Shown here: in pieces, positions 43,223 to 54,545 of the stretch
Layout: the number at the start of each line of letters is the position of its first letter
How positions within the stretch are numbered: the first letter of the stretch is position 1
Assembly (NCBI GenBank): GCA_028280455.1
Contig: JANQLT010000163.1
Span: 1-64,000, forward strand
DNA from: Kiloniellales bacterium
GTDB taxonomy: Bacteria > Pseudomonadota > Alphaproteobacteria > Kiloniellales > JAKSDN01
Reading direction: 5' to 3'
DNA length: 64,000 bases
Notes under the pieces: model-generated
Told to the model about the DNA's origin: nothing
Seen by the model: the letters and a program-made list of their open reading frames with translations, nothing else
Databases searched by the model: none
Translations under genes and position numbers: made by a program

Positions 43223-43969
43223 TCAGTGGATGTGCATGCCGCCGTTGACGTCGATGGTCGCGCCGGTGACGTAGGCGGCGAGGTCGGACGCCAGGAACAG
43301 GCAGATGTCGGCGACGTCTTCCGGCTGGCCGACGCGGCCGAGCGGGATCCCCTTGAGGATCTCGGTCTTGCGCTCGGCGGTCAGCAGGCCGCCGGTGATG
43401 TCGGTCTCGATCAGCCCGGGCGTCACGGCGTTGACGCGGATGCCGTGCGGCCCGAGCTCGCGGGCCATGGCGCGCATCAGGCCGAGGATGCCGGCCTTGG
43501 CGGCGCTGTAGTGGGGCCCGCCGAAGATGCCGCCGCCGCGCTGCGCCGAGACGCTGGAGACGCAGATGATCGTGCCGGCCTTGCGGTCCTTCATCGCCGG
43601 CACGACGGCCTGGGAGAGCTGCAGGGTGCCGCGCAGGTTGACCCCGGTGACGGCGTCGTAGTCGCCCGGCGCGATGTCCAGCAGCTTCAGGGGCTGGGTG
43701 ATGCCGGCGTTGTTGACCAGGATGTCGATCGGGCCGAGCCGCCCGGCGATGGTCTCGACGGCCGCGCGGCAGGCCTGCGGGTCGACCACGTCGCAAGCCA
43801 GGCCGAGGTGGCCTTCGCCGAGGCTCTCGGCGGCCGCTGCGGCGGCGCTGTCGTCCAGATCCAGGATGGCGACCTTGGCGCCGCGGGCCGCCATGGCGCG
43901 GGCGGTCGCCAAGCCGATGCCCCGTTTCGAGGCCGCGCCGCTGATCGCGGCAACCTTGCCGTCGAGCAT
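43223..43969 (-). CDS. SDR family NAD(P)-dependent oxidoreductase
   Basis: The 248-residue short-chain dehydrogenase has the cofactor loop GAASKRGIGLATARAMAARG (about 9-28), NNAGITQP (about 87-94), catalytic Ser in SVSAQRGG, the Y-x3-K pair in HYSAAKAGILG and the PGLIETDITGG segment after the active site. It probably oxidises a polyol or reduces a keto-sugar before the transketolase step. As the first gene of the operon its promoter lies in the 150-base gap shared with the divergent LysR gene. Confidence 0.92.
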   Translation of the reverse strand: MLDGKVAAISGAASKRGIGLATARAMAARGAKVAILDLDDSAAAAAAESLGEGHLGLACDVVDPQACRAAVETIAGRLGPIDILVNNAGITQPLKLLDIAPGDYDAVTGVNLRGTLQLSQAVVPAMKDRKAGTIICVSSVSAQRGGGIFGGPHYSAAKAGILGLMRAMARELGPHGIRVNAVTPGLIETDITGGLLTAERKTEILKGIPLGRVGQPEDVADICLFLASDLAAYVTGATIDVNGGMHIH

Positions 43970-44119
43970 CGATCCTCCCTGGTCGCGGACGGGGGCCTTC
44001 GTGAGGAGGTGAGGGTCGCCCGGCCGGTGCTTCTTGCTTGCTCAAGAGCTAGGCCGCGGCGCTTTCCAGGACAAACGCGAAGTTCTACTCTTTAGATGAA
44101 GGAATTTCAGGAGTCGCCG

Positions 44120-45043
44120 ATGCCCATGCGTCCCACCATGCGCGGCCTGACCGCCTTCGATGCCGTGATGCGGACCGGTAGCTTCGCGGCAGCGGCGAGC
44201 GAACTCAACATCACGGCCTCGGCGGTTTCCCACAGAATCAAGGCCCTGGAGAGCTATCTGGGGCTGTCACTGTTTAATCGAGTTCATCGACAGGCGACCC
44301 CGAGCGAGGCCGCCGTCGAGTATCACGGGCACATCGGCCGGGCCTTCGCCGACATCGAGCGGGCCACCGTCCGGCTGGTCTCGATGAGCCGCGAGGACGC
44401 GCTTTTCGTCCATGCCGCGCCGACCTTCGCCACCCAGTGGCTGATGCCTCGGCTCAGCGGTTTCTTCCAGGCGCATCCCGAGCTTGATGTCCGGGTCACC
44501 GCGACGCCGCAGCCGGCCGACCCGGAGAAGGACGACATCGACGTCGACATCCGCTACGGCGACCGCTACGGGCCGGGCATCGTCGCCGAGCCGCTTTGCG
44601 AGGAGCAGGTTCTGCCGCTGGTCAGCCCGGCCCTGCTGTCGGAGGGCGGCCCGCGGGGCCTCGACCTGCTGCAACGGGAGACGCTGATCCACTCGACCAA
44701 GTGCCTGGTGCAGTGGTCGGACTGGCTGGCGCGCTTCGCCCCGTCGCTGGCGCTCGACCTCTCGCGCGGGCCGAAGTTCGACCGCTCCTTCCTGTCGATC
44801 GGCACGGCCAAGGACGGCCTCGGCGTCTGCCTGGAGAGCACGCTGCTCACTTTCCACGATCTCGAAAGCGGCGCCCTGCTGCCGCTCTTCGGCCAGCAGG
44901 GAATCCCGATCAAGGCGCACTACCTGGCGGTGCCGCGCCACAAGCAGGGCCTCGAGAAGATCCGGCATTTCCGGCGCTGGCTGCGCGCGGAGCTGGAGCG
45001 CGCCTCGCACTGGGTCACGCCGCTGCTCGCGGACAGCCGCTAG
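44120..45043 (+). CDS. LysR-family regulator (GcvA-like)
   Basis: The start at 44120 is favoured because CAGGAG lies six bases upstream; an ATG at 44096 is also in frame. The 307-residue product has an N-terminal winged helix (FDAVMRTGSFAAAASELNIT, SHRIKALESYLGLSLFNRV) and a substrate-binding domain typical of GcvA-like proteins (FATQWLMPRLSGFFQAHPEL). It is divergent from the SDR-transketolase-TRAP operon and should control it in response to a sugar derivative. Its end overlaps the converging DUF1343 gene by 4 bases. Confidence 0.9.
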   Translation: MPMRPTMRGLTAFDAVMRTGSFAAAASELNITASAVSHRIKALESYLGLSLFNRVHRQATPSEAAVEYHGHIGRAFADIERATVRLVSMSREDALFVHAAPTFATQWLMPRLSGFFQAHPELDVRVTATPQPADPEKDDIDVDIRYGDRYGPGIVAEPLCEEQVLPLVSPALLSEGGPRGLDLLQRETLIHSTKCLVQWSDWLARFAPSLALDLSRGPKFDRSFLSIGTAKDGLGVCLESTLLTFHDLESGALLPLFGQQGIPIKAHYLAVPRHKQGLEKIRHFRRWLRAELERASHWVTPLLADSR

Positions 45044-46254
45044 CTGGCGGGTCGGTAGCGCAGGAAGCGCTCGCGCTCTTCGCGCCAGGACTCCTCGTCC
45101 GGCGTCGCCAGCGCATCGAGATCCGCGGGCGTGGCGCCGGCGTCGTCGACCCAGTCGCGCAGCAGCGGGCCGCCGTTGATGACGTCGATGGCCAGCTTGT
45201 CGTTCTCGTATTCGTAGGGGAAGTCGCGCCACAGCGGGTAGTCCGGCCGGAGCGCGCGCAGCGCCTTGAAGGCGAGGGCCTGGAGGCGCCAGGGCCGGAA
45301 GGCCTCGTGGTCGTAGCCCGGGCCCTCGGTATGGATTTGCAGGCCGTGACAAAGCGCGCCGACGTGCTTGTGGAAGGTCGGCTCGAACCAGCAGTCGCGC
45401 AGGCGGCAGCCGGCCAGCCAGTCCGGTGCCAGCTCCTGCATGCGCGCGAGCAGGGCGCGGGCGTCGATGTCCGGCGCGCCGAAGAGCTCCAGCGGGCGCG
45501 TGGTGCCGCGGCCCTCGGAGAGCGTGGTGCCTTCGAGCATGACCGTGCCGGCGTAGGCGCGGGCCATCCAGAGGTTCGGTGCGTTGGGGCTGGGGTTGAT
45601 CCAGTCCCTGATGCCGAGCGGCCAGCCGTGGCCCGGCGCCGCCTGCGGGTTCCAGCCCTGCATCTCGACGACGCGATAGTCGAGATCGAGGCCGAGCGTC
45701 GCGACGAACCAGGCGCCCAGCTCGCCGAGCGTCAGGCCGTGGCGCATCGGCAGGGGGCCGGCGCCGACGAAGGACTCCCAGCCCGTGCGCAGGCGCAGGC
45801 CCTCGACGGGCCGGCCGACCGGGTTGGGCCGGTCGAGGACCCAGACGGCCTTGCCGTGCCGGGCGGCCGCTTCCAGGACGTAGCGCAGGCTGGTGACGAA
45901 GGTGTAGATGCGGCAGCCGAGGTCCTGCAGGTCGACCAGCAGGACGTCGAAGCGCTCCATCATGGCATCCGTCGGCCGCCGCACCTCGCCGTAGAGCGAG
46001 AAGACCGGGATGCCATGCAGCGGATCCTGGTAGTCCGGCGACTCGATCATGTTGTCCTGCTTGTCGCCGCGCAGGCCGTGCTGCGGCCCGAAGGCGGCCG
46101 TCAGATCGATGTCGTCGAGGGCCGCCAGGGCGTCGAGCGAATGCGTCAGATCCTGCGTCACCGAGGCAGGGTGAGCGAGCAGGGCGACGCGCCGGCCTTG
46201 CAGGGGCCCGCGCAGATCCGGCTCGGCGAGGAGGCGATCGATGCCGAAGATCAT
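45040..46254 (-). CDS. DUF1343/NamZ-family exo-beta-N-acetylmuramidase-like protein
   Basis: The 404-residue protein matches the DUF1343 family, of which NamZ is an exo-acting N-acetylmuramidase releasing MurNAc from peptidoglycan fragments. Landmarks are GRRVALLAHPASVT, AAFGPQHGLRGDKQDNMIES, FDVLLVDLQDLGCRIYTFV and AVWVLDRPNPVGRPVEGL. I see no signal peptide at this start, so a cytoplasmic role in muropeptide recycling is likely. The gene ends against the LysR gene and starts 24 bases after the ACC deaminase gene stop, suggesting a shared transcript. Confidence 0.9.
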   Translation of the reverse strand: MIFGIDRLLAEPDLRGPLQGRRVALLAHPASVTQDLTHSLDALAALDDIDLTAAFGPQHGLRGDKQDNMIESPDYQDPLHGIPVFSLYGEVRRPTDAMMERFDVLLVDLQDLGCRIYTFVTSLRYVLEAAARHGKAVWVLDRPNPVGRPVEGLRLRTGWESFVGAGPLPMRHGLTLGELGAWFVATLGLDLDYRVVEMQGWNPQAAPGHGWPLGIRDWINPSPNAPNLWMARAYAGTVMLEGTTLSEGRGTTRPLELFGAPDIDARALLARMQELAPDWLAGCRLRDCWFEPTFHKHVGALCHGLQIHTEGPGYDHEAFRPWRLQALAFKALRALRPDYPLWRDFPYEYENDKLAIDVINGGPLLRDWVDDAGATPADLDALATPDEESWREERERFLRYRPAS

Positions 46255-46278
46255 AGCCGCTCCGCACCCGGCAACACG

Positions 46279-47295
46279 TCATCCCTCCTTGAACGAAGAC
46301 GAGTAAGCGCTCAGCGCCGGGACGCCGCCGAGATGGATGTAGAGCAGCTTCGTCCGAGGCGCGAACGCGCCCCGCCGGACCAGGTCGACGAGCGCTTGCA
46401 GCGACTTTCCCTCATAGACGGGATCCGTGACCATCCCCTCGAGCCGGGCGCCGAGACGGATGGCCTCCAGCGTTTCGTCCGACGGCACGCCGTAGGCAGG
46501 ATAGGCATAGTCTTCCAGAAAGGTGATGTCGGACTCCTCGATGGGCTGGGGCAGGTCGATCAAGTCGGCCGTGCGCTCCGCGATCTGTCGAACCATTGCC
46601 TTCGTGTCCCCCGGGCGGGCCGTGACGTCAATGCCCAGGACCTGCGAGGATCGCCCGTCCTGCTTGAAGCCCACGACCATGCCCGCTTGCGTGCTTGCGG
46701 AGGCGGAAGCTACAACGATGCTGTCGAACGCGACGCCCAGTTGGCTTTCCTGCGCGCGCAGCTCCTCGGCAAAGCCTACGTAACCCAGGCCACCCAGTCG
46801 ATGGTCCGACGCACCGGCCGGGATCGGGTAGGGCTTGCCGCCCTCGCGGCGAACATCATCTATGGCCTTCTCCCAGCTCTCCTTGATGGCGATGCTGAAG
46901 TCCTCTTTCGAGAACAGAACCTCTGCGCCCATGATGCGCGAGAGTTGGACGTTACCGACGCGATCGTAGACGGCGTCGTGCCATTCGACCCAGCTTCCTT
47001 GGATCAGCCGGCATTTCAAGCCTAGCTTGGCCGCCACCGCGGCGACCTGGCGGGTATGGTTGGACTGCACGCCGCCGATCGACACCAGGGTGTCCGCCTC
47101 CGAGGCCAGGATGTCCGGCACGAGGTACTCGAGCTTGCGCAACTTATTGCCGCCGAAGGCGAGGCCGGAGTTGCAGTCTTCCCGCTTGGCCCAGATCTCG
47201 ATCGCGCCGCCGAGAGCCTCTGACAGGCGCGGCAAGGGCTCCAGCGGCGTGGGGCCGAAGGTCAGCGGATAGCGCTCGAATCGCTCGAGGTTCAT
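46279..47295 (-). CDS. acdS: 1-aminocyclopropane-1-carboxylate deaminase
   Basis: AcdS opens ACC to 2-oxobutyrate and ammonia with PLP. The 338-residue length is exactly that of the family. The PLP lysine lies in [15 protein letters not shown], the substrate-carboxylate serine in [15 protein letters not shown], and the specificity glutamate in [15 protein letters not shown]-cysteine desulfhydrases have Ser there, so ACC deaminase is preferred. The PLP phosphate loop reads [10 protein letters not shown] where VTGSTQAG is common. It lowers plant ethylene in root-associated bacteria, or provides nitrogen from ACC-like compounds. It lies 7 bases after the HpaB-like gene stop. Confidence 0.9.
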   Translation of the reverse strand: MNLERFERYPLTFGPTPLEPLPRLSEALGGAIEIWAKREDCNSGLAFGGNKLRKLEYLVPDILASEADTLVSIGGVQSNHTRQVAAVAAKLGLKCRLIQGSWVEWHDAVYDRVGNVQLSRIMGAEVLFSKEDFSIAIKESWEKAIDDVRREGGKPYPIPAGASDHRLGGLGYVGFAEELRAQESQLGVAFDSIVVASASASTQAGMVVGFKQDGRSSQVLGIDVTARPGDTKAMVRQIAERTADLIDLPQPIEESDITFLEDYAYPAYGVPSDETLEAIRLGARLEGMVTDPVYEGKSLQALVDLVRRGAFAPRTKLLYIHLGGVPALSAYSSSFKEG

Positions 47296-47302
47296 GGCCG
47301 CC

Positions 47303-48859
47303 TCAGTGGTCGTGGGTTTCGAGCGCTGGACTGAGCGACCTGTCGGCCTGAACCCGGTCGGGCACCTGACAGCCAGTCACGCAGCAACGCCCCGGCTGCT
47401 TGGACACGCGCTCGCCTACGTCCAAGACGCCACGGTCGAGCAGACGATCGACCAGATCGACGCGCTCCATCACCGGATAGTTCCGCCAGATCTCCCGCTT
47501 CATGGCCTCGGGCGAGCCGCCGCCATGGAGCGAGATGATCGAGTACCAGCCCCCCTGGTGCGACGCCGTGAGGTCCTCGATCAGACGCGAGACTTCGAGG
47601 CGCTTCTCCGCGGGAAAGTCGGATCTGCCGCCTAGGACCTCTGACAAGGCGGCGCGCGTCTCGGGATTGTGGTCCTCGTCCGGTCCGGGCAGGGCCACGA
47701 TCATGCCGCCCGAGACGTAGTGAGCGACCCGGTGCATGTCGTAGATCTTGGTGGCCAGAAGCAGTTTGCCGATGTTGGAGAACACCGGGTCCGGCATGAC
47801 CGAGCCGGCCGGATCGGCCGTGCAGTAGACGGATGCCGCGATCCCGCAAGCGAAGAAGCTCTCGGTGATGGTGATGAGCTCGACCATGGCGTCGCGTATG
47901 TGTCCGTGCCGGCCGATGTCCAAGCCGTTGGCTTCGCTGACCAGCGCGCCGGCACCGATCAGCAAATCACCGAAGCCCGCCCGCGCGCCGATGCAGGAGT
48001 GACGGTGGTGCGTCGCATAGGACGTCGTCAGGAAGCCGCCTTCCTCGCACTCGCCGTCCAGAAAGACGCAGTCGTTCGGCACGAAGACGTCTTCGAAGAT
48101 CACCACGCCCGTCGACTGACCGAACTTCGCCGAGAACTTGGCGGCGGCCTCGCGGGGGCGTCCGGCCGGGCGGGTGACGATTGTCACGCCCTCGGCATCG
48201 ACCGGCACGGCACAGCAGACGGCGAAGGCCGCATCTTCCGGTCTGTGCGTGCGGCAGGGCATGACCAGAAACTCATGCATATAGGGCGCGCCCGTGACGA
48301 TCGCCTTGGTGCCGGAGATGACGATCCCATCCGGTCGCCGATCCTTCACGTGCACGTAGACATCGGGGTTGGTCTGCTGGCCCGGGCGCAGCGATCGATC
48401 GCCCTTGGCATCCGTCATCGCGACCCCGAGGGTCAGGTCCTCGTCCTGCACGCGGTGCAGGTATCCGAGGAACCTATCGTGATAGTCCGTGCCCTGGGCG
48501 TCATCGGTTCGCTTCGTCGCCTGAAAGATCGCGTTGAGCGCGTCATGCGACAGGTAGCGCTGCGCGCAGCCGACTTCGCGGCAGACCAGGCGCGTGGCCT
48601 CCAGTTTCGTCAGCAGGTCTTCCGAGGTCTCGTTGATGTGCAACATCCGATTGACGGTCTGGCCGGACGTGCCCTGTCGCGCGGTCAAGAGCGAGCGATG
48701 TGCTTCGTGGTGGGCGAAGTCATAGGTCGAGGCGACGGCGGCTATGCCCGGCTCCAGCAGCGGCTCATCCGCAACGCTCTCGATCCGTTCCCCGTTTAAG
48801 AAGACCCGAGGCGCGTAGCGGCGCAGCGAGTCCCGGTAGCCCTGTCCATCCAGCAGCAT
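47303..48859 (-). CDS. HpaB/AbfD-family flavoprotein (4-hydroxyphenylacetate hydroxylase-like)
   Basis: The ATG at 48859 has GGAGG five bases upstream, better than the in-frame TTG at 48871. The 518-residue protein belongs to the acyl-CoA-dehydrogenase-like HpaB group, with [40 protein letters not shown] and [19 protein letters not shown]. In the related 4-hydroxybutyryl-CoA dehydratase the last block carries a [4Fe-4S] ligand (HRQSYGGC); here that cysteine is alanine while another cysteine lies three residues earlier. A flavin-dependent monooxygenase is more likely than a dehydratase. It leads the operon with acdS and the muramidase-like gene; the substrate is unknown. Confidence 0.8.
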   Translation of the reverse strand: MLLDGQGYRDSLRRYAPRVFLNGERIESVADEPLLEPGIAAVASTYDFAHHEAHRSLLTARQGTSGQTVNRMLHINETSEDLLTKLEATRLVCREVGCAQRYLSHDALNAIFQATKRTDDAQGTDYHDRFLGYLHRVQDEDLTLGVAMTDAKGDRSLRPGQQTNPDVYVHVKDRRPDGIVISGTKAIVTGAPYMHEFLVMPCRTHRPEDAAFAVCCAVPVDAEGVTIVTRPAGRPREAAAKFSAKFGQSTGVVIFEDVFVPNDCVFLDGECEEGGFLTTSYATHHRHSCIGARAGFGDLLIGAGALVSEANGLDIGRHGHIRDAMVELITITESFFACGIAASVYCTADPAGSVMPDPVFSNIGKLLLATKIYDMHRVAHYVSGGMIVALPGPDEDHNPETRAALSEVLGGRSDFPAEKRLEVSRLIEDLTASHQGGWYSIISLHGGGSPEAMKREIWRNYPVMERVDLVDRLLDRGVLDVGERVSKQPGRCCVTGCQVPDRVQADRSLSPALETHDH

Positions 48860-48885
48860 GTCTGCCTCCAATTCAACGCTTGCTC

Positions 48886-48914
48886 ACAAGAATGAACAGT
48901 GTTAAATTTCTTGT
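48886..48914. promoter_or_regulatory. Inverted repeat ACAAGAA-N15-TTCTTGT, candidate TetR operator
   Basis: Seven-base arms at 48886-48892 and 48908-48914 form a perfect inverted repeat in the 75-base gap between the HpaB-like gene and the TetR gene. It overlaps the predicted promoters on both strands, the standard arrangement for an autoregulating TetR repressor. Confidence 0.55.
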
Positions 48915-48917
48915 CAA
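48889..48917 (-). promoter_or_regulatory. Sigma-70-type promoter of the HpaB-like operon
   Basis: On the minus strand TTGACA (48917-48912) and CATTCT (48894-48889) are separated by exactly 17 bases. Transcription would begin near 48882, leaving a leader of about 23 bases with the GGAGG site. The box is covered by the inverted repeat at 48886-48914. Confidence 0.6.
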
Positions 48918-48934
48918 GACGTTTAGGAATCGCC

Positions 48935-49597
48935 ATGAAAAGCCCGGCAAAGTCCACTCTTGCAAGCAGTCGGCGACGAGAGGCGGTCGCGGATTTGAAG
49001 CGTTCACTGATTCTCGAGGCCGCGCGCGCGGTCTTCGAGACCGAGGGTCTGGACGGCGCCAGTCTGCGGGCCATCGCCATGAAGGCCGGCTACACGCCCG
49101 CGGCTCTCTACACGCACTTCGCCTCGAAGGAGGAGATCTACGCGGAGCTGCTGGCCTCTTCCCTTGCCAAGCTACGGTCGCGGGTCGAAGACGCGGTCGC
49201 GGACGTCGAGGCGCCGGACAGACAGATCCGGGCCGCGGCTCTGGCGTTCTTCGATTTCTATGCGGAAAACCCCCGCGATCTCGATCTTGGCTTCTATCTG
49301 TTCCGGGGTGGCATGCGACCCCAGGGACTCGGGCGAGAGCGCGACGAGGCGCTCAACGGTGCCCTGGAGGCCACGCTAGCGCCCATCGGGAGAGCCGCAA
49401 GAGCCTCGGGCACAAGTGCCAAGGACTCGAGGCGCCTCATGGCGACGATTTTCGCGCACGCGGTAGGGCTGCTCTTGCTGACGCACACCCACCGGATACG
49501 GATGTTCGGCGTGGCGCCTCGTGCGGCAATGATCGCTTACTTGGAGGACGTCGTTCCCAAGACGGGCGGCAGAGTCGCGGTAAAGCCGTCGGCATGA
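48935..49597 (+). CDS. TetR-family transcriptional regulator
   Basis: The start at ATG 48935 is preceded by AGGAA; a GTG at 48899 would begin inside the operator. The 220-residue product has the TetR helix-turn-helix (LEAARAVFETEGLDGASLRA, IAMKAGYTPAALYTHFASKE, about 27-65) and a ligand-binding domain with no recognised subfamily. It diverges from the HpaB-like operon with a 75-base gap holding both promoters and a 29-base inverted repeat, so repression of that operon and of itself is likely. Its 3' end overlaps the DOMON-like gene by 61 bases. Confidence 0.88.
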   Translation: MKSPAKSTLASSRRREAVADLKRSLILEAARAVFETEGLDGASLRAIAMKAGYTPAALYTHFASKEEIYAELLASSLAKLRSRVEDAVADVEAPDRQIRAAALAFFDFYAENPRDLDLGFYLFRGGMRPQGLGRERDEALNGALEATLAPIGRAARASGTSAKDSRRLMATIFAHAVGLLLLTHTHRIRMFGVAPRAAMIAYLEDVVPKTGGRVAVKPSA

Positions 49598-50127
49598 TGG
49601 AAGTCCGGTTTGCCCGGCGGATGTGCGAGCGCCCAATAGGACATGCCGCCGTCCAGTTCTTCGATCACCGCCGCGATGCCGAGCTGCCAGGGCTCATGGC
49701 GCGGCAGGCCGCCGATCGCTAGCGACGCGTGCAGCGCGAAGCGGTCCCTTGCTACGCGTGGCTCGATCCGCGGCGGGCTGACGTCCTGCGCGACCTGCAT
49801 GCCCTCCCGATAGGCTTGGAAGCGGTAGGCGGCCCAAGCGCTCGAGGGTGCGAAATTGAGCTCGTAGTAAGCCGTGCCGGTCGTCGCCCGAACGAAGGCT
49901 TCGAAGCAGGTCGTGCGCCACAGGCCGTCGCGGCGCTGCGGACCATCGAGCGGCGCTAGCCGCAGACCGTCGATCCGGCCGATCACTTCGTAGGTGAGTC
50001 GCAATCGGCCGGAGTCTTGTCGCAAGGCCTCTACCGCGATGGCTGCCACGGCCGTGCATTGAGCGTGGCTGTGCAGCCGGAGTCGCGACGTGACCGTTCC
50101 TGTGGGGAGAGGGCTTCGAGTCTCCAT
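49537..50127 (-). CDS. DOMON-like domain protein
   Basis: The 196-residue protein matches the DOMON-like family of Proteobacteria, a beta-sandwich related to heme- or sugar-binding DOMON domains. Landmarks are GRLRLTYEVIGRIDGLRL, DGLWRTTCFEAFV, YYELNFAPSSAWAAYRF and YWALAHPPGKPDFHHADGF; the FEAF and FAPS motifs recur in the family. No signal peptide is visible. Function is not established. Its 3' end overlaps the converging TetR gene by 61 bases, and it starts 14 bases after the oxyR stop, so it may be transcribed with oxyR. Confidence 0.75.
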   Translation of the reverse strand: METRSPLPTGTVTSRLRLHSHAQCTAVAAIAVEALRQDSGRLRLTYEVIGRIDGLRLAPLDGPQRRDGLWRTTCFEAFVRATTGTAYYELNFAPSSAWAAYRFQAYREGMQVAQDVSPPRIEPRVARDRFALHASLAIGGLPRHEPWQLGIAAVIEELDGGMSYWALAHPPGKPDFHHADGFTATLPPVLGTTSSK

Positions 50128-50138
50128 CGTGACCGTAA

Positions 50139-53396
<3,258 letters not shown>

Positions 53397-53420
53397 GCGT
53401 CAGTCTGCTTCGTCAAGGAG

Positions 53421-53456
53421 AACGGCGTCTCGAGCCTGCTCGGGACGCCGTTTTCG
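53421..53456. terminator. Bidirectional terminator after katG
   Basis: AACGGCGTC (53421-53429) pairs with GACGCCGTT (53444-53452), and an inner CGAG/CTCG extends the stem; a TTTT run follows on the plus strand. It lies between katG and the converging LysR gene and could serve both. Confidence 0.8.
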
Positions 53457-53476
53457 ATTCCGGGCGGCGACGTCTC

Positions 53477-54421
53477 TCATCTCTTCCCCGTGGCCGCGGA
53501 CAGCGGGGTCTCCAGCTCGATGCCGTTGCGCGCGACGACGTCGGCGGTGACCTGCAGGAAGTGGTCGATGGTCGAGACCTTGGCGCGGCGCTCGCGGTGC
53601 CAGGTCGCCAGGGTGTCGATCTGCGGCAGGGCCTCGCGCAGCGGCTTGACGACGATGCCCCTGATGAAGTGCAGCCACTCGCTGTCGACGTAGAGCGTGA
53701 TACCCATCTCCGCCGCCACCAAGCCCATGATGCCGTCGCCGTGCTCGGCCTCCTGGATGATACGCGGCTGGAAGCCGTGGCGCCGGCAGAGGTCCCTGAT
53801 GATCCGGTGATAGATCCGCCAGGTCTCCCAGCGGCCCATGATGAAATACTCGTTGGCGAGGTCGGCGACCGACAGGGCCTTCTGCGCGGCCAGCCGATGA
53901 GACGACGGCAGCACGCAGACCAAGCGCTCCTTGCGCACGATGATCTGGTCCAGGTCGCTATGGTGGGAGGGCCCGGTATGGAAGGCGACCTCCAGGGCGC
54001 CGTCGAGCACCATGCTCAGCATCTCCGGCGTCGGCGAGTCGACCAGCTTGACGTCGACCTCGGGATAGGCCGCGCGGAACTGGCGCACCGTCTCCGGCAG
54101 GAGGCCGCTGATGGCGAAGTCGTTGAAGCCGACGCGGACCTCGCCGGTGATTCCGCTCTGCACCCGCCGGGCCAGATCGACCGCGTCGTCGAGGCTCTCC
54201 AGGATCGCCTGCGAGCGGGAGAGAAAGGCCCGGCCCGCCTCGGTCAGGCTGGTGACGCGGGTGGTGCGCTCGAAGAGCGTGACGCCGGCCTCCTCCTCCA
54301 GGTGCTTGATGGTCCGGCTGAGGGCCGGCTGGGCGACGCCGATCCGTTCCGACGCGCCGCGAAAGCTGAGCTCCTCGGCGACGGCGCAGAAGGCCTTCAG
54401 GTGTCGCAGCTCGATTCGCAT
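53477..54421 (-). CDS. LysR-family regulator of the dipeptide-uptake operon
   Basis: The 314-residue product has the LysR winged helix (LRHLKAFCAVAEELSFRGAS, QPALSRTIKHLEEEAGVTLF) and effector-binding domain (GEVRVGFNDFAISGLLPETV). It diverges from the oligopeptide-binding protein gene with a 124-base gap containing an AT-rich segment (54422-54480), so it likely governs the whole 54.5-62 kb operon. The effector is unknown; a peptide breakdown product is a reasonable guess. Confidence 0.9.
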   Translation of the reverse strand: MRIELRHLKAFCAVAEELSFRGASERIGVAQPALSRTIKHLEEEAGVTLFERTTRVTSLTEAGRAFLSRSQAILESLDDAVDLARRVQSGITGEVRVGFNDFAISGLLPETVRQFRAAYPEVDVKLVDSPTPEMLSMVLDGALEVAFHTGPSHHSDLDQIIVRKERLVCVLPSSHRLAAQKALSVADLANEYFIMGRWETWRIYHRIIRDLCRRHGFQPRIIQEAEHGDGIMGLVAAEMGITLYVDSEWLHFIRGIVVKPLREALPQIDTLATWHRERRAKVSTIDHFLQVTADVVARNGIELETPLSAATGKR

Positions 54422-54545
54422 TGATGCTTCTCAAGCATTAATTCATGCCTAACTGATATTTGAGAATACACATTATGGCTCCTACCTTGCCAGCCTTGAT
54501 CGCCGCTCAAGTGCGATGAGGCAACGGACGGACAGGGAGCAGCGC

